Positions 45,756-54,366 of a DNA stretch of 64,000 bases are shown here, one piece after another (within the stretch, counting starts at the first letter, position 1; every line of letters starts with the position of its first letter). The DNA is from JAENWD01 sp963837165. Lineage in GTDB: Bacteria; Acidobacteriota; Vicinamibacteria; Vicinamibacterales; JAENWD01. The notes below the pieces were generated by a model that made no database searches, was not told the DNA's origin, and was given only the letters and a program-made list of their open reading frames with translations. A program made the position numbers and the translations under genes. The stretch covers positions 992,001 through 1,056,000 of the forward strand of contig CAWIMD010000002.1 in assembly GCA_963837165.1 (NCBI GenBank), read 5' to 3'.

Positions 45756-46458
45756 CAGGCTCCCGGGGGACCCGGCGCGCCTCGACGCGCTCGACGCGGC
45801 CGTCTCTGAGCGACACCACCCGATCGGCGGCCGCGGCCACGTCGGCCGCGTGGGTGGCGAGCAGCAAGGTCACCCCGGAATCCCGGTTCAGCTCGCCCAG
45901 CAGCGCCAGCACCTGACTGCCGTTCTCCGAATCGAGGTTGCCCGTGGGCTCGTCGGCGATGACGAGCGCCGGGCGGTGCGCCAGCGCGCGCGCGATCGTA
46001 CCGCGCTGCTGCTCTCCGCCGGAGAGCTGTGACGGGTAGTGCGACATCCGCTGGTCGAGCCCGACACGTCCGGCAAGGGCACGCGCCGCGTCGAACGAGG
46101 CGCGGTCCCCACCCCCGCCGAGCAGCAGCGGCAGGGCGATGTTCTCCAACAGCGTGAGCGTGGGAAGCAGGTTGAAGGACTGGAAGACGAACCCGATCCT
46201 GGTGCGGCGGAGCCGCGTCAGCGCTTCCTCGTCCAGGCTGGCGAGATCGACGCCTTCGAGCTGCAGGCGCCCTGACGACGGCCGGTCCATGCCGCCGCAG
46301 AGGTGCAGCAGCGTGGACTTCCCGCAGCCGGACGGTCCGACGACCGCCACGAACTCGCCGGGGGCAAGCTCCAGGCTGATGTCGGCCACCGCATCGACGG
46401 TGGACTGGCCGGTCTGGTAGGTGCGGCGGAGGTGCTGGGCGACGAGGAGGCGGTTCAA
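45742..46458 (-). CDS. ABC transporter ATPase, LolD/MacB type
   Basis: The 238-residue ATPase has Walker A GPSGCGKST, Q-loop FVFQSFNLLPTLT, signature LSGGEQQRG and Walker B LVIADEPTGNLD. The start is TTG 46458 (MNRLLVAQHLRRTYQ), 8 bp after the response regulator stop; no ATG or GTG fits better. It powers the downstream FtsX-type permease. Stop and permease start overlap, so the complex is co-translated. Confidence 0.9.
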   Translation of the reverse strand: MNRLLVAQHLRRTYQTGQSTVDAVADISLELAPGEFVAVVGPSGCGKSTLLHLCGGMDRPSSGRLQLEGVDLASLDEEALTRLRRTRIGFVFQSFNLLPTLTLLENIALPLLLGGGGDRASFDAARALAGRVGLDQRMSHYPSQLSGGEQQRGTIARALAHRPALVIADEPTGNLDSENGSQVLALLGELNRDSGVTLLLATHAADVAAAADRVVSLRDGRVERVEARRVPREPDGAL

Positions 46459-46466
46459 TGGCCGGG

Positions 46467-46868
46467 CTACCGTGCGGCTTCCAGCACCTCCCGGATGCGG
46501 GAGACGAGCACGGTCGGCGTGAACGGCTTCTGGAGAAAGGCGACGCCGGCGTTGACCACGCCACGGCGGACCATCGGGTGGTCGGTATACCCCGACATGT
46601 ACAACACCTTCACGGCCGGGCGTCGCGCCAGCAGCGCCTCGGCCAGCTCCGGGCCGCCCATGCGCGGCATCACCACGTCGCTGAGCAGCAGATCCACGGT
46701 GCCCTCGTGCCGATCGGCCACACGAAGCGCTTCTTCGCCGTTGGCGGCCTCGAGCACCGTGTAGCCGTACTTCTCGAGGACTTCCCGGGTCAGGCTGCGG
46801 ACGCCGTCCTCGTCCTCGGCGACGAGAATCGTCTCCGACCCGCGCAGTGAGAGTGTCGTGGAGCTCAT
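46467..46868 (-). CDS. Single-domain response regulator (CheY-like REC)
   Basis: The 133-residue protein is a stand-alone receiver: acidic pair in ILVAEDEDGVR, phospho-acceptor Asp in LLLSDVVMPRMGG, Thr/Ser switch in VLYMSGYTD and Lys in FLQKPFTP. The sequence type is that of REC domains from hybrid histidine kinases. It lacks an output domain, so it would act by phosphorelay or protein contact. It lies between an rRNA methyltransferase gene and the lipid ABC transporter genes; no kinase is adjacent. Confidence 0.9.
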   Translation of the reverse strand: MSSTTLSLRGSETILVAEDEDGVRSLTREVLEKYGYTVLEAANGEEALRVADRHEGTVDLLLSDVVMPRMGGPELAEALLARRPAVKVLYMSGYTDHPMVRRGVVNAGVAFLQKPFTPTVLVSRIREVLEAAR

Positions 46869-46929
46869 CTGACGTCCGGCTGGCGCCCCAACATATACGC
46901 GCCTGCAACCGGCCGTCAATCCTGCCCGG

Positions 46930-48198
46930 CTACGGACGCGTGGCAACGAGCAGCGTCTCCACGTGCGAGGTTGCGGGAAACAGGTCGAGAAGCTCGACGG
47001 GCCCGAGCGCGAAACCGGCGTCGAGCAGGTGCCGGGCGTCGCGCGCGAGGGTCGCGACGTCGCATGAGAGATAGACGATGCGCGGTGCCCCCGAGCCGGC
47101 GAGCCGGACGGCGGCCTCGCGCGACAGCCCCGTCCGCGGCGGATCCACGAGCACGGTGGCATGGTCGAGCTTCGGATGCCGATCGAGGTAGTGCTCCACG
47201 GGCTGGGCGTGGACGGTCACCGCGTCGATCCCGGCGGCATTGCGCTCGAGGTCGCCAGCCCCTTCCGCATCGGCCTCCACGGCCTCCACCGGCCCCCGGC
47301 CCGCGGCCGCGTGGCAGAGCCCGAACAGGCCGCAGCCGGCGTACAGATCCACGAGCGGGCCGTCGCCCACCCGGGCCAGGACGCGATCGACCAGCGTGCC
47401 AAGGAGGTGCCGGTTGCCCTGGAAGAACGTCCGCGGGCCGCGCCCCAGCCGTACGCGGCTCCCGTCGGGCGCCTGGACGGTGTCGTGGATCGTGAGCTCG
47501 CCGCCGCTGGCCAGTACTCGTCCTCCACGGCTCACGGCGGCTCCGGTCAGGCCCGCGACGCGCAGCAGCGCCTCCCACGGGCCTCTGGCGCGCCCGTCGG
47601 GATCGAGCTCGAGGACCACCGCCCGCTCGTCACCGGACACGTTCTCGGCGAGCTCCAGCGCCATGGCGCCCTCGACGGCATCGGCGCGCATGCTCTCCGA
47701 CAGGCGGTCGATGACGAGACAGGTGTCGTCGAGGAGCTGCCCGGTGCCAGCCGGGTCGCACAGCATGTGGGTTCCCTCGCGGTAGAAGCCCAGTCGCGTC
47801 CCGCGCGCATGCAGGCGGGCGCGCATCCGGTACCCGCGCTCGGCGGAGGCGTGCACCGCCACCGGGGGCTCGATCGGGTGGCGGGCGATGCGCGCGAATG
47901 CGTCCGCCACGATCGCCTGCTTCAGCAGCAGCTGCCGCGCGTACTCGATGTGCGCGTAGTCGCTGCCACCGCAGGCCGGGTCGGCCCCCCCGGCGCGGCG
48001 GTCCGGCGAGGGCTCCTCCACCAGCTCGACGCGCGCGAAGAGGACGCCGCCGCGCCGCTGCTCCACGCGAGCCCGCACGCGCTCGCCCGGAATGGCGCCG
48101 GCGACGAGGATCACCTGGCCGTCGTGCCGTGCGAGCATGCGGCCGCCGGCAGCGGGCTTCTCGATGGTGAGCGACAGCAGATCACCGGGACCGGCCAT
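46930..48198 (-). CDS. TRAM-domain RNA (uracil-5-)-methyltransferase, RlmD/TrmA family
   Basis: The 422-residue protein has an N-terminal TRAM domain (LLSLTIEKPAAGGRMLARHDG) and a class I methyltransferase core: LVDLYAGCGLFGL for SAM, VLVDPPRTGL, and the catalytic Cys in IVYLSCDVATLARD. It should make m5U in 23S rRNA or tRNA. Only one or two of the four cysteines that hold the iron-sulfur cluster of E. coli RlmD are evident (DPACGGSDY, MLCDPAG), so the cluster may be absent. Confidence 0.85.
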   Translation of the reverse strand: MAGPGDLLSLTIEKPAAGGRMLARHDGQVILVAGAIPGERVRARVEQRRGGVLFARVELVEEPSPDRRAGGADPACGGSDYAHIEYARQLLLKQAIVADAFARIARHPIEPPVAVHASAERGYRMRARLHARGTRLGFYREGTHMLCDPAGTGQLLDDTCLVIDRLSESMRADAVEGAMALELAENVSGDERAVVLELDPDGRARGPWEALLRVAGLTGAAVSRGGRVLASGGELTIHDTVQAPDGSRVRLGRGPRTFFQGNRHLLGTLVDRVLARVGDGPLVDLYAGCGLFGLCHAAAGRGPVEAVEADAEGAGDLERNAAGIDAVTVHAQPVEHYLDRHPKLDHATVLVDPPRTGLSREAAVRLAGSGAPRIVYLSCDVATLARDARHLLDAGFALGPVELLDLFPATSHVETLLVATRP

Positions 48199-48201
48199 GG
48201 T

Positions 48202-48900
48202 CTAGTGCTCGTGGCCCGCGCTCAGGTCCGGGAGGCGCAGCTTCTGCCGCAGCGCGCGATCGACCGCGGCCTCGACCGACTGATGCCAGGCGTCGGCCGC
48301 CATGCGCTCGCGAAACGGGGCGAGATCCGCGGCGGCCTGTCGGCGCAGCTCGCCCGACGACTCGGCGTCGAGCACGCCCCGTGCGGCGGCCATCAACGAG
48401 GCGTCGATCCGGGCCAGTTGTTCCAGGAGGGCCTGTCGTGCCTCCCCGCGGGCCGTGCGCGCCGCGGGCACGAGCGCGTCCAGCGCACGAACGGCATCAT
48501 CCAGCGTGGCCGGCGGGAGCACGGTGCCCTCACCAGCCCGGAGCGACGTCAGGCGCGCGATTGCGCGCTCGATGCCTGCCGCGAGCGAGGGATGGCGGCG
48601 CCCCGACGCGCCCTCGTCGTCCCGATCGGCGAACACGCCCACCGCGCGGCGCCACGCATCGAACGCGTCCAGCACGTCGGCGTCGCAATGATCGATGTGC
48701 ACCGGTCGTCGTCTCGGGCCGCGCGCGTAGTAGCGCTCGAAGTGCCGGTCGATCCCCTGAAAGGCGACCTTCACCGGGATCCCCTGCTCGGCCCAGCCGC
48801 GGACGCGATCGAACGAGGGCCCGACGATGCGGATGAGGTGCCCGTCGTTCTTGCGGGTGAGATAGGCCTCGATCTCACGGCAGTACGCGTCGGGCGTCAC
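48202..48900 (-). CDS. Conserved hypothetical protein of the valS-nadC-birA operon
   Basis: The 232-residue protein starts at GTG 48900, overlapping the birA stop (GTGA). The N-terminal third is strongly patterned (YCREIEAYLTRKNDGHLIRI, then GPSFDRVRGWAEQGIPVKVA and RRRPVHIDHCDADVLDAF). The rest is Ala/Arg-rich helix, with a likely coiled coil. There is no signal peptide, membrane segment or known catalytic motif. I recognise it only as a recurrent uncharacterised Acidobacteriota protein. The basic, DNA-contact-like N-domain and the operon setting suggest a cytoplasmic housekeeping role. Confidence 0.7.
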   Translation of the reverse strand: MTPDAYCREIEAYLTRKNDGHLIRIVGPSFDRVRGWAEQGIPVKVAFQGIDRHFERYYARGPRRRPVHIDHCDADVLDAFDAWRRAVGVFADRDDEGASGRRHPSLAAGIERAIARLTSLRAGEGTVLPPATLDDAVRALDALVPAARTARGEARQALLEQLARIDASLMAAARGVLDAESSGELRRQAAADLAPFRERMAADAWHQSVEAAVDRALRQKLRLPDLSAGHEH

Positions 48901-49745
48901 AGCCAGGTCACCTCGCCGGCGATGACGCGCTCGGCACCCGACCCCGCCCGCACGAGCAGGGCGCCCTCGCCGTCGATGCCGGCCGTGACACCGCGCCGCG
49001 CGCCGTCTGCCGTCGCCCACTCGACGCTCGCGCCCGACACCCCGACGGCGAGCGCACTCCACCGGCCCACCACCGCCGCGCCGCCCCCGGTCCGCAGTCG
49101 GACCAGCCACGTGGCGAGGCGCTGGAGGATCGCCGCGAGCACCGGACCACGCTCGACCTCGCGTCCGAGCTCGTCCTCGAGAGACGTGGCCCGTGCGCTG
49201 ATCTCGGGCGGGAACGCCGCCCGCCGCACGTTGATGCCGATGCCCACGACCACGTGCGTCAGGCGGGCACCGTCGGAGTGGCCCTCGGCGAGGATTCCGC
49301 CCAGCTTGCGCGCGCCCGGCACCATCCCCGCCGGAGCGACCACGAGGTCGTTGGGCCACTTGATCGAGACCGGGAGGCCAGAGGCGGCGTGCAGTCCCTC
49401 CGCGACGGCCACGCCGGCGGCAAGCGTCAGCCAGCGGGGCCAGTCGGCGCCCGCTTCCGTCCCCGGCCCGGTGCCGACGATGGCGGACAGGTAGAGCCCG
49501 GCTCCCGGGGGCGAGTGCCAGACGTGCCCGCCGCGGCCCCGGCCGGCCGTCTGCTGATCGGCGATGACCAGCGTGCCGTCCCCGAACCCCTGGTCCGCCA
49601 GTCGGGCCGCCAAATCGTTGGTCGAGGACGCGATTGGGTAGAAGAAGGGCCGCCAGGCGATGCCCGCGGGAAGGGCATCTCCGCAGTGAGCGATTGGCGT
49701 GTCGAGATCGGTCGGGAGCGGCGCCGGGCGATCGATATCGCTCAC
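48897..49745 (-). CDS. birA: Biotin--[acetyl-CoA-carboxylase] ligase, short form
   Basis: The 282-residue class I biotin ligase has the SSTNDLAARLAD segment, the QQTAGRGRGGHVW biotinyl-AMP loop, KWPNDLVV and GIGINV. It lacks the N-terminal helix-turn-helix of E. coli BirA, so it is an enzyme only. It biotinylates carboxylases such as the propionyl-CoA carboxylase expected to feed the mutase genes in this window. GTG 49745 overlaps the nadC stop (GTGA). Confidence 0.9.
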   Translation of the reverse strand: MSDIDRPAPLPTDLDTPIAHCGDALPAGIAWRPFFYPIASSTNDLAARLADQGFGDGTLVIADQQTAGRGRGGHVWHSPPGAGLYLSAIVGTGPGTEAGADWPRWLTLAAGVAVAEGLHAASGLPVSIKWPNDLVVAPAGMVPGARKLGGILAEGHSDGARLTHVVVGIGINVRRAAFPPEISARATSLEDELGREVERGPVLAAILQRLATWLVRLRTGGGAAVVGRWSALAVGVSGASVEWATADGARRGVTAGIDGEGALLVRAGSGAERVIAGEVTWL

Positions 49746-50629
49746 GGGCGCACTCTGTCGCCTGCGGGGCCCGCCGGCGCGAGCTCCAGTTCCAGCGAGA
49801 TGTCGGCGGCCGCGGACGAGTGCGTCAGGGCGCCCACCGACACCGAGTGGGCCCCGGTCTCGGCCAGCTCGGGGATGCGCTCGAGCGTCACGCCGCCGGA
49901 GATCTCGGTACGGGCCCGCGCACCAATCCGCCGCACGGCGTCGCGAATGTCCGCGGTGGACAGGTTGTCGAGCAGCACGATGTCGGCGCCGGCATCGGCG
50001 GCCTCGACCGCCTCGGCCACCGATTGCGCCTCGGCTTCGATTCTCAGGTCCGGGCGCGCGGCGCGCGCCGCCGCGATCGCCGGCCCGACACCGCCGGCCA
50101 GCCGCGCGTGGTTGTCCTTGATCAGGACGAGGTCGTACAGCCCGGCGCGATGGTTCGTGCCGCCGCCCATGCGCACCGCGTACTTCTCGAGCGCGCGCAG
50201 CGTCGGTGTCGTCTTCCGGGTGTCGAGGATCGTGAGGCGGCCGTTGGACGCGTCGACGTAGCGGCGGGTGGCCGTCGCGATGCCCGAGAGCCGCTGCAGC
50301 AGGTTCAACGCCGTGCGCTCGGCCGTGAGGAGTGCGGCTGCGGGCCCCTCCAGCTCGGCGAGCACCGTCCCGGCCCCCACGGCGTCGCCGTCCCGTGAGC
50401 GGCGCGTCACGCACAGCCCGTCCGGCCCGGCGAGGATCTCGAAGGTCCGGACCGCCGCGTCCAGTCCCGCCACCACCAGCGGCGCCTTCGCGAGCAGCAC
50501 GCCGCGGGCGCGGGCGCCCGCCGGGATCGTGAGCTCGGTGGTGACGTCGCCCGACCCGATGTCCTCGGCCAGGGCACGGCGGATCAGCGTGTCGATCGAG
50601 GCGAGGTCCAGGTGTGCCGGATCGGGCAT
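49742..50629 (-). CDS. nadC: Nicotinate-nucleotide pyrophosphorylase (quinolinate phosphoribosyltransferase)
   Basis: The 295-residue enzyme has the LLTAERTALNLLQRLSGIAT and ILDTRKTTPTLRALEKYAVR segments, GGGTNHRAGLYDLVLIKDNH, and EAEAQSVAEAVEAADAGADIVLLDN. It converts quinolinate and PRPP to NaMN in de novo NAD synthesis. The ATG overlaps the valS stop (TGATG) and its own stop overlaps birA, so three housekeeping genes are coupled. Confidence 0.95.
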   Translation of the reverse strand: MPDPAHLDLASIDTLIRRALAEDIGSGDVTTELTIPAGARARGVLLAKAPLVVAGLDAAVRTFEILAGPDGLCVTRRSRDGDAVGAGTVLAELEGPAAALLTAERTALNLLQRLSGIATATRRYVDASNGRLTILDTRKTTPTLRALEKYAVRMGGGTNHRAGLYDLVLIKDNHARLAGGVGPAIAAARAARPDLRIEAEAQSVAEAVEAADAGADIVLLDNLSTADIRDAVRRIGARARTEISGGVTLERIPELAETGAHSVSVGALTHSSAAADISLELELAPAGPAGDRVRP

Positions 50630-53229
50630 CACGCCGGGCCGCCCGCGGGCGGTTCGGCCGCGGCCAGCCGGACGTCCACGGCGAAGGCCTCCCCTTCCTC
50701 GAGGACGAGGTCGCGCACGAAGCCGGACGACACGAGGTCGGCTTCCGCCGTCCTGAGCGCCGCGAGATGGTCCGGCGTATCGCGGACGAGCAGCCGGTCG
50801 ACCGGTGTGGACAGCTTGCGCTTCGCTTCGGACTTCGTCTTGCGCACCTCGCCGAGCACGAGCGCCGCCCGCTCGAGCGCGGCCGCGGCCCGGTCGTCGG
50901 CCCCGCCGATCCGATCGAGCAGCTCGGACGAGGTGGGCCAGGCCGCCCGGTGCACCAATCCCGGCCGCCACCAGGACCACACCTCCTCGGTGACAAAAGG
51001 CAGGAATGGTGCGAACAGGCGCAGCAGCACCGACAGGCTGGCCAGCAGCGCCGTGTTCGCCGACGCCGCGGGCCCGGCGCCCTGCGCACCGTAGCGCCGC
51101 GACTTGACCAGCTCGAGGTAATCGTCGCAGAAGGACCAGAACCACCGCTCGGTCCGCTCGAGCACGGTGGCGTACTGGCAGTGGTCGAATTCCACCGTCG
51201 CCTCGTCCACGAGGCGCGCGAGGCCAGTGAGCATCGCGCGATCGATGGGCAGCGAGATCGGTCCCCGCGGCTCGGCCTGGGTGAGCGCGAACCGCGACGC
51301 GTTCAGCAGCTTCATCGCGAGGCGCCGCCCGACCTTCATCTGGCCGGGGTCGAACGCGGTGTCGGTGCCCGGGCGGCCGCTGGCCGCCCAGTAGCGCACG
51401 CCGTCGCTGCCGTGCTCCTCGAGCAGGCCCATGGGCGTCACCACGTTGCCCTTGGACTTGGACATCTTCTTGCGGTCCGGGTCGAGGACCCAGCCGGAGA
51501 TCGTGGTGGTCGTCCAGGGCAGCGAGTGGTGCTCGAAGTGCGCGCGCGCGACCGTGTAGAAGAGCCACGTACGGATGATCTCGTGGGCCTGCGGCCGCAG
51601 GTCCATCGGGAACACGCGCGCGAAGAGATCCGGGTCGTCTTCCCACCCGCCGGCAATCTGCGGCGTGAGCGACGAGGTCGCCCACGTGTCCATCACGTCG
51701 GGGTCGCCGACGAAGCCGCCCGGCTGGCCGCGCTGGATCTCGGCGTACCCGTCCGGCACGTCGGTCGAGGGGTCCACGGGCAGGCGTGCCTCGGGCGGCA
51801 GGAGCGGCTGACGATGCTGGACCGTGCCGTCCGCGGCCACCGGGTACCAGACCGGGAACGGCACGCCGAAGAAACGCTGGCGGCTCACGCACCAGTCGCC
51901 TGTCAGCCCTTCCACCCAGTTCTGGTAGCGCGACTGCATGAACGGCGGATGCCAGACGAGCTCGCGTCCCCGCGCGAGCAGTTCGTCGCGGAACTCGATC
52001 GTCTTCACGAACCACTGCCGGCTCGTGATGATCTCGAGCGGGCGGTCCCCCTTCTCGTAGAACTTCACCGGGTGCGTGATCGGCCGGATGTCGCCGACGA
52101 GATCGCCGCTCGCCCTCAGCAGGTCCGCAATCGCCGCGCGCGCCTTTGCCGGCGGCAGCCCCGCCATCCGGTCGTAGGCGGCCTGCGCCTCGGCTGGCGC
52201 GTCGGACGGCCAGCCCTCGGCGCCCCAGGTCACGGGACGGAGGCGGCCGTCGGGCTGGAGGACCGCCCGGACGGGCAGGCCGAGCTCGCGCCACCACGTC
52301 ACGTCGGTGACGTCACCGAAGGTGCAGATCATGGCCATGCCCGTCCCCTTCTCGGGGTTTGCCAGCGGGTGCGGCCGGATTGGCACGCGCACCCTGAAGA
52401 GCGGCGTGATGGCCTCGGTGCCGAACAGCGGCTGGTACCGCGGGTCGTCCGGGTGCGCCACGAGAGCCACGCACGCTGGCAGCAGCTCCGGGCGCGTGGT
52501 ATCGATGTCCAGGTGACCGCCGGCGGGCCTGGCGAACCGCAGCGTGTGGTAGGCGCCGGCCACTTCGCGATCCTCGAGCTCCGCCTGGGCGACGGCCGTG
52601 CGGAAGTCCACGTCCCACAGGGTGGGCGCCTCGAGCTGGTAGGCGATGCCGCGCGCCAGCAGGCGCAGGAACGCGCGCTGCGACACGCGCTGCGACCGCT
52701 TGCTCACCGTCGAATACGTCAGGCCCCAGTCGACCGACAGCCCGAGGTGGCGCCAGAGCTCCTCGAACGCCTTCTCGTCCTCGAGCGTCAGGCGCTCGCA
52801 GAGCTCGATGAAATTGGGGCGCGACACCGAGAGGGCGTGCTTGCCGGGCTTGTCGGGCGGCGTGAACGACGGGTCGTACGGCAGGGAGGGATCGCAGCGG
52901 ACGCCGAAGTAGTTCTGCACGCGCCGCTCGGTCGGCAGGCCGTTGTCGTCCCAACCCATCGGGTAGAAGACGGCGCGGCCCCGCATCCGGTGGTAGCGGG
53001 CCAGCACGTCGCTGTGGGTGTACGAGAAGACATGGCCGACGTGCAGCGATCCACTGACGGTCGGCGGAGGGGTGTCGATGGCGTAGACCTCGTCGCGGGT
53101 CGCGGTCCGGTCGAACCGGTAGGTCCCCTCGGACTCCCAGCGCGCCATCCACTTGTGCTCGAGCCCCTCGAGCTGGGGTTTCTCGGGCAGGGCGATGCGC
53201 CCCTCTCCGAGCCCGGGGGTGTCCGTCAT
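50629..53229 (-). CDS. valS: Valyl-tRNA synthetase
   Basis: The 866-residue class I synthetase has HVGH in TPPPTVSGSLHVGHVFSYTH, the editing domain, KKMSKSKGNVVTP and a DALR-type anticodon domain (TERWFWSFCDDYLELVKSRRYG). It is the shorter type without a long C-terminal coiled coil, seen in archaea, actinobacteria and some Acidobacteriota, rather than the 950-residue E. coli type. It heads the nine-gene minus-strand run that reaches the Att-like genes. Confidence 0.95.
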   Translation of the reverse strand: MTDTPGLGEGRIALPEKPQLEGLEHKWMARWESEGTYRFDRTATRDEVYAIDTPPPTVSGSLHVGHVFSYTHSDVLARYHRMRGRAVFYPMGWDDNGLPTERRVQNYFGVRCDPSLPYDPSFTPPDKPGKHALSVSRPNFIELCERLTLEDEKAFEELWRHLGLSVDWGLTYSTVSKRSQRVSQRAFLRLLARGIAYQLEAPTLWDVDFRTAVAQAELEDREVAGAYHTLRFARPAGGHLDIDTTRPELLPACVALVAHPDDPRYQPLFGTEAITPLFRVRVPIRPHPLANPEKGTGMAMICTFGDVTDVTWWRELGLPVRAVLQPDGRLRPVTWGAEGWPSDAPAEAQAAYDRMAGLPPAKARAAIADLLRASGDLVGDIRPITHPVKFYEKGDRPLEIITSRQWFVKTIEFRDELLARGRELVWHPPFMQSRYQNWVEGLTGDWCVSRQRFFGVPFPVWYPVAADGTVQHRQPLLPPEARLPVDPSTDVPDGYAEIQRGQPGGFVGDPDVMDTWATSSLTPQIAGGWEDDPDLFARVFPMDLRPQAHEIIRTWLFYTVARAHFEHHSLPWTTTTISGWVLDPDRKKMSKSKGNVVTPMGLLEEHGSDGVRYWAASGRPGTDTAFDPGQMKVGRRLAMKLLNASRFALTQAEPRGPISLPIDRAMLTGLARLVDEATVEFDHCQYATVLERTERWFWSFCDDYLELVKSRRYGAQGAGPAASANTALLASLSVLLRLFAPFLPFVTEEVWSWWRPGLVHRAAWPTSSELLDRIGGADDRAAAALERAALVLGEVRKTKSEAKRKLSTPVDRLLVRDTPDHLAALRTAEADLVSSGFVRDLVLEEGEAFAVDVRLAAAEPPAGGPA

Positions 53230-53275
53230 AACCGTCAATAGTACCTGTAGATCCCGACCCCAATCACGGAGTGGC

Positions 53276-53304
53276 TTGACCGTACGACGCGCGGCCGCTA
53301 CTCT
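53276..53304 (+). promoter_or_regulatory. Predicted promoter giving a nearly leaderless response-regulator mRNA
   Basis: TTGACC (53276-53281) and TACTCT (53299-53304) are spaced by 17 bp. The expected transcription start falls at about 53310-53312, at or just before the ATG at 53312. No Shine-Dalgarno sequence lies before the ATG, which fits a leaderless transcript. Confidence 0.5.
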
Positions 53305-53311
53305 CCACCCC

Positions 53312-54272
53312 ATGGCGCACCGGCTTCTGCTGGCCGACGACAGCATCACCATCCAGAAAGTCATCGAGCTGACCTTCGCGGACGAGGGGATCGAGGTGGT
53401 GGCGGTCGGCGACGGCGACCAGGCCATCGCCCGTCTCGACGCCGAGCGCTTCGACATCGTCCTGGCGGACGCCGACATGCCCGGCAAGGACGGCTTCGAG
53501 GTGTCGGCCCACCTGCTGGCGCGCGACGGCGCCCGCCGCCCGCCGGTCATCCTGCTCACCGGCGCCTTCGAGCCGGTCGACGACGACCACGTTGCGCTGG
53601 TCGGCGCCCGCGCCGTCCTCGCGAAGCCATTCGAGCCGCAGGTGCTGGTGGCCAGGGTGCGCGAGCTGCTGGCGACTCCCATGCCCCCGGAAGAGCCCGA
53701 CGAGGAGCCCTCGGCCGCCGACTCGCTCATCGCCGCGCCGGCTCCAGCGCCGGGCACCCAGTCCCCGGAGGACTACTTCGAGCGCCTGGACCGCGCGTTC
53801 GCCGGCCTCAATGTGCCGCTCGAGCCCTTCGACTCCGCTCAGGGCAGGCCCGGCGACTCCGCGCAGGGCAGGCCCGGCGACTCCGCTCAGGGCAGGCCCG
53901 GCGACTCCGCTCAGGGCAGCCCCCGCGAATCCGAGCCGCACGCCACGTCCGGGCACGGCGACACCGGTGCCCGCACCGCCCGCCGCTTCCCCGGGCCCGT
54001 CCCCCGCTGCCGACCCTCCGCCGCATGGCGGCCTGGCTGACACCTTCAGCACCTTGCTTGCCGTCGAGCAGGGCGAGCTGCCGCCCTCGGCGCTCGACCC
54101 GCCGTCAACAGCCGCGGATGACGAGCTCGTGGACCGGATCGCCCGACGCGTCGTCGAGCAGCTCGGCGATGCCGCCGTCCGCGAGCTGGCCACCGACATC
54201 GTCTCGAGGACCGCCGAGCGCCTGGTGAAGGAAGAGATCGAGCGAATCAAGGCGGGGATTGGAGGAAGTTAG
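53312..54272 (+). CDS. Response regulator, frame broken by a 24-bp repeat array
   Basis: The N-terminal receiver (MAHRLLLADDSITIQKVIEL, phospho-Asp in DIVLADADMPGKDG, Lys in LAKPFEP) is followed by a linker with four FDSAQG/GDSAQG units. The frame ends early at about 54040. The true C-terminus (ADTFSTLLAVEQGE ... VSRTAERLVKEEIERIKAGI), typical of this family, is one frame over. The array at 53830-53920 is 91 nt (3 x 24 + 19), so its removal restores one frame of 289 residues with a Pro/Ala linker. The gene therefore looks interrupted by array insertion. The receiver could still be made. Confidence 0.8.
53830..53920. repeat. 24-bp tandem array inside the response regulator gene
   Basis: Unit starts are at 53830, 53854, 53878 and 53902 (the last truncated to 19 bp). 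Each unit begins CGACTCCGCTCAGGGCAG; the second copy has one change (GCG for GCT). Translated in the upstream frame it gives GDSAQGRP repeats. I recall the same peptide in unrelated predicted proteins of this phylum, which suggests a dispersed element (from memory, not checked). Confidence 0.92.
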
Positions 54273-54275
54273 CGT

Positions 54276-54366
54276 CAATTCCCAATTCCCAACGCCCAAC
54301 CGCTGCGGAGCGCAGTCGTTCAGCTGTCGGTCCCTTGGGAGTTGGGAGTTGGAGTTTGGGAGTTGA
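54276..54366. repeat. Paired 7-bp arrays in inverse orientation (CAATTCC / TTGGGAG)
   Basis: The left block (54276-54300) has heptads CCAATTC and CCAACGC and follows the response regulator stop by 3 nt. The right block (54335-54366) has heptads GTTGGGA and GTTGGAG and lies at the end of the convergent mutase small-subunit gene. Each block reads CAATTCCC-like or CAACTCCC-like in the sense of its own gene. The 34 bp between hold a small CTGCG-GAG-CGCAG hairpin. Confidence 0.88.

Noticed and set aside
53820..53930. GDSAQGRP repeats as a genuine protein repeat domain
   Set aside because: The nucleotide array is nearly perfect and its removal restores the gene's frame, so it is better read as inserted DNA.
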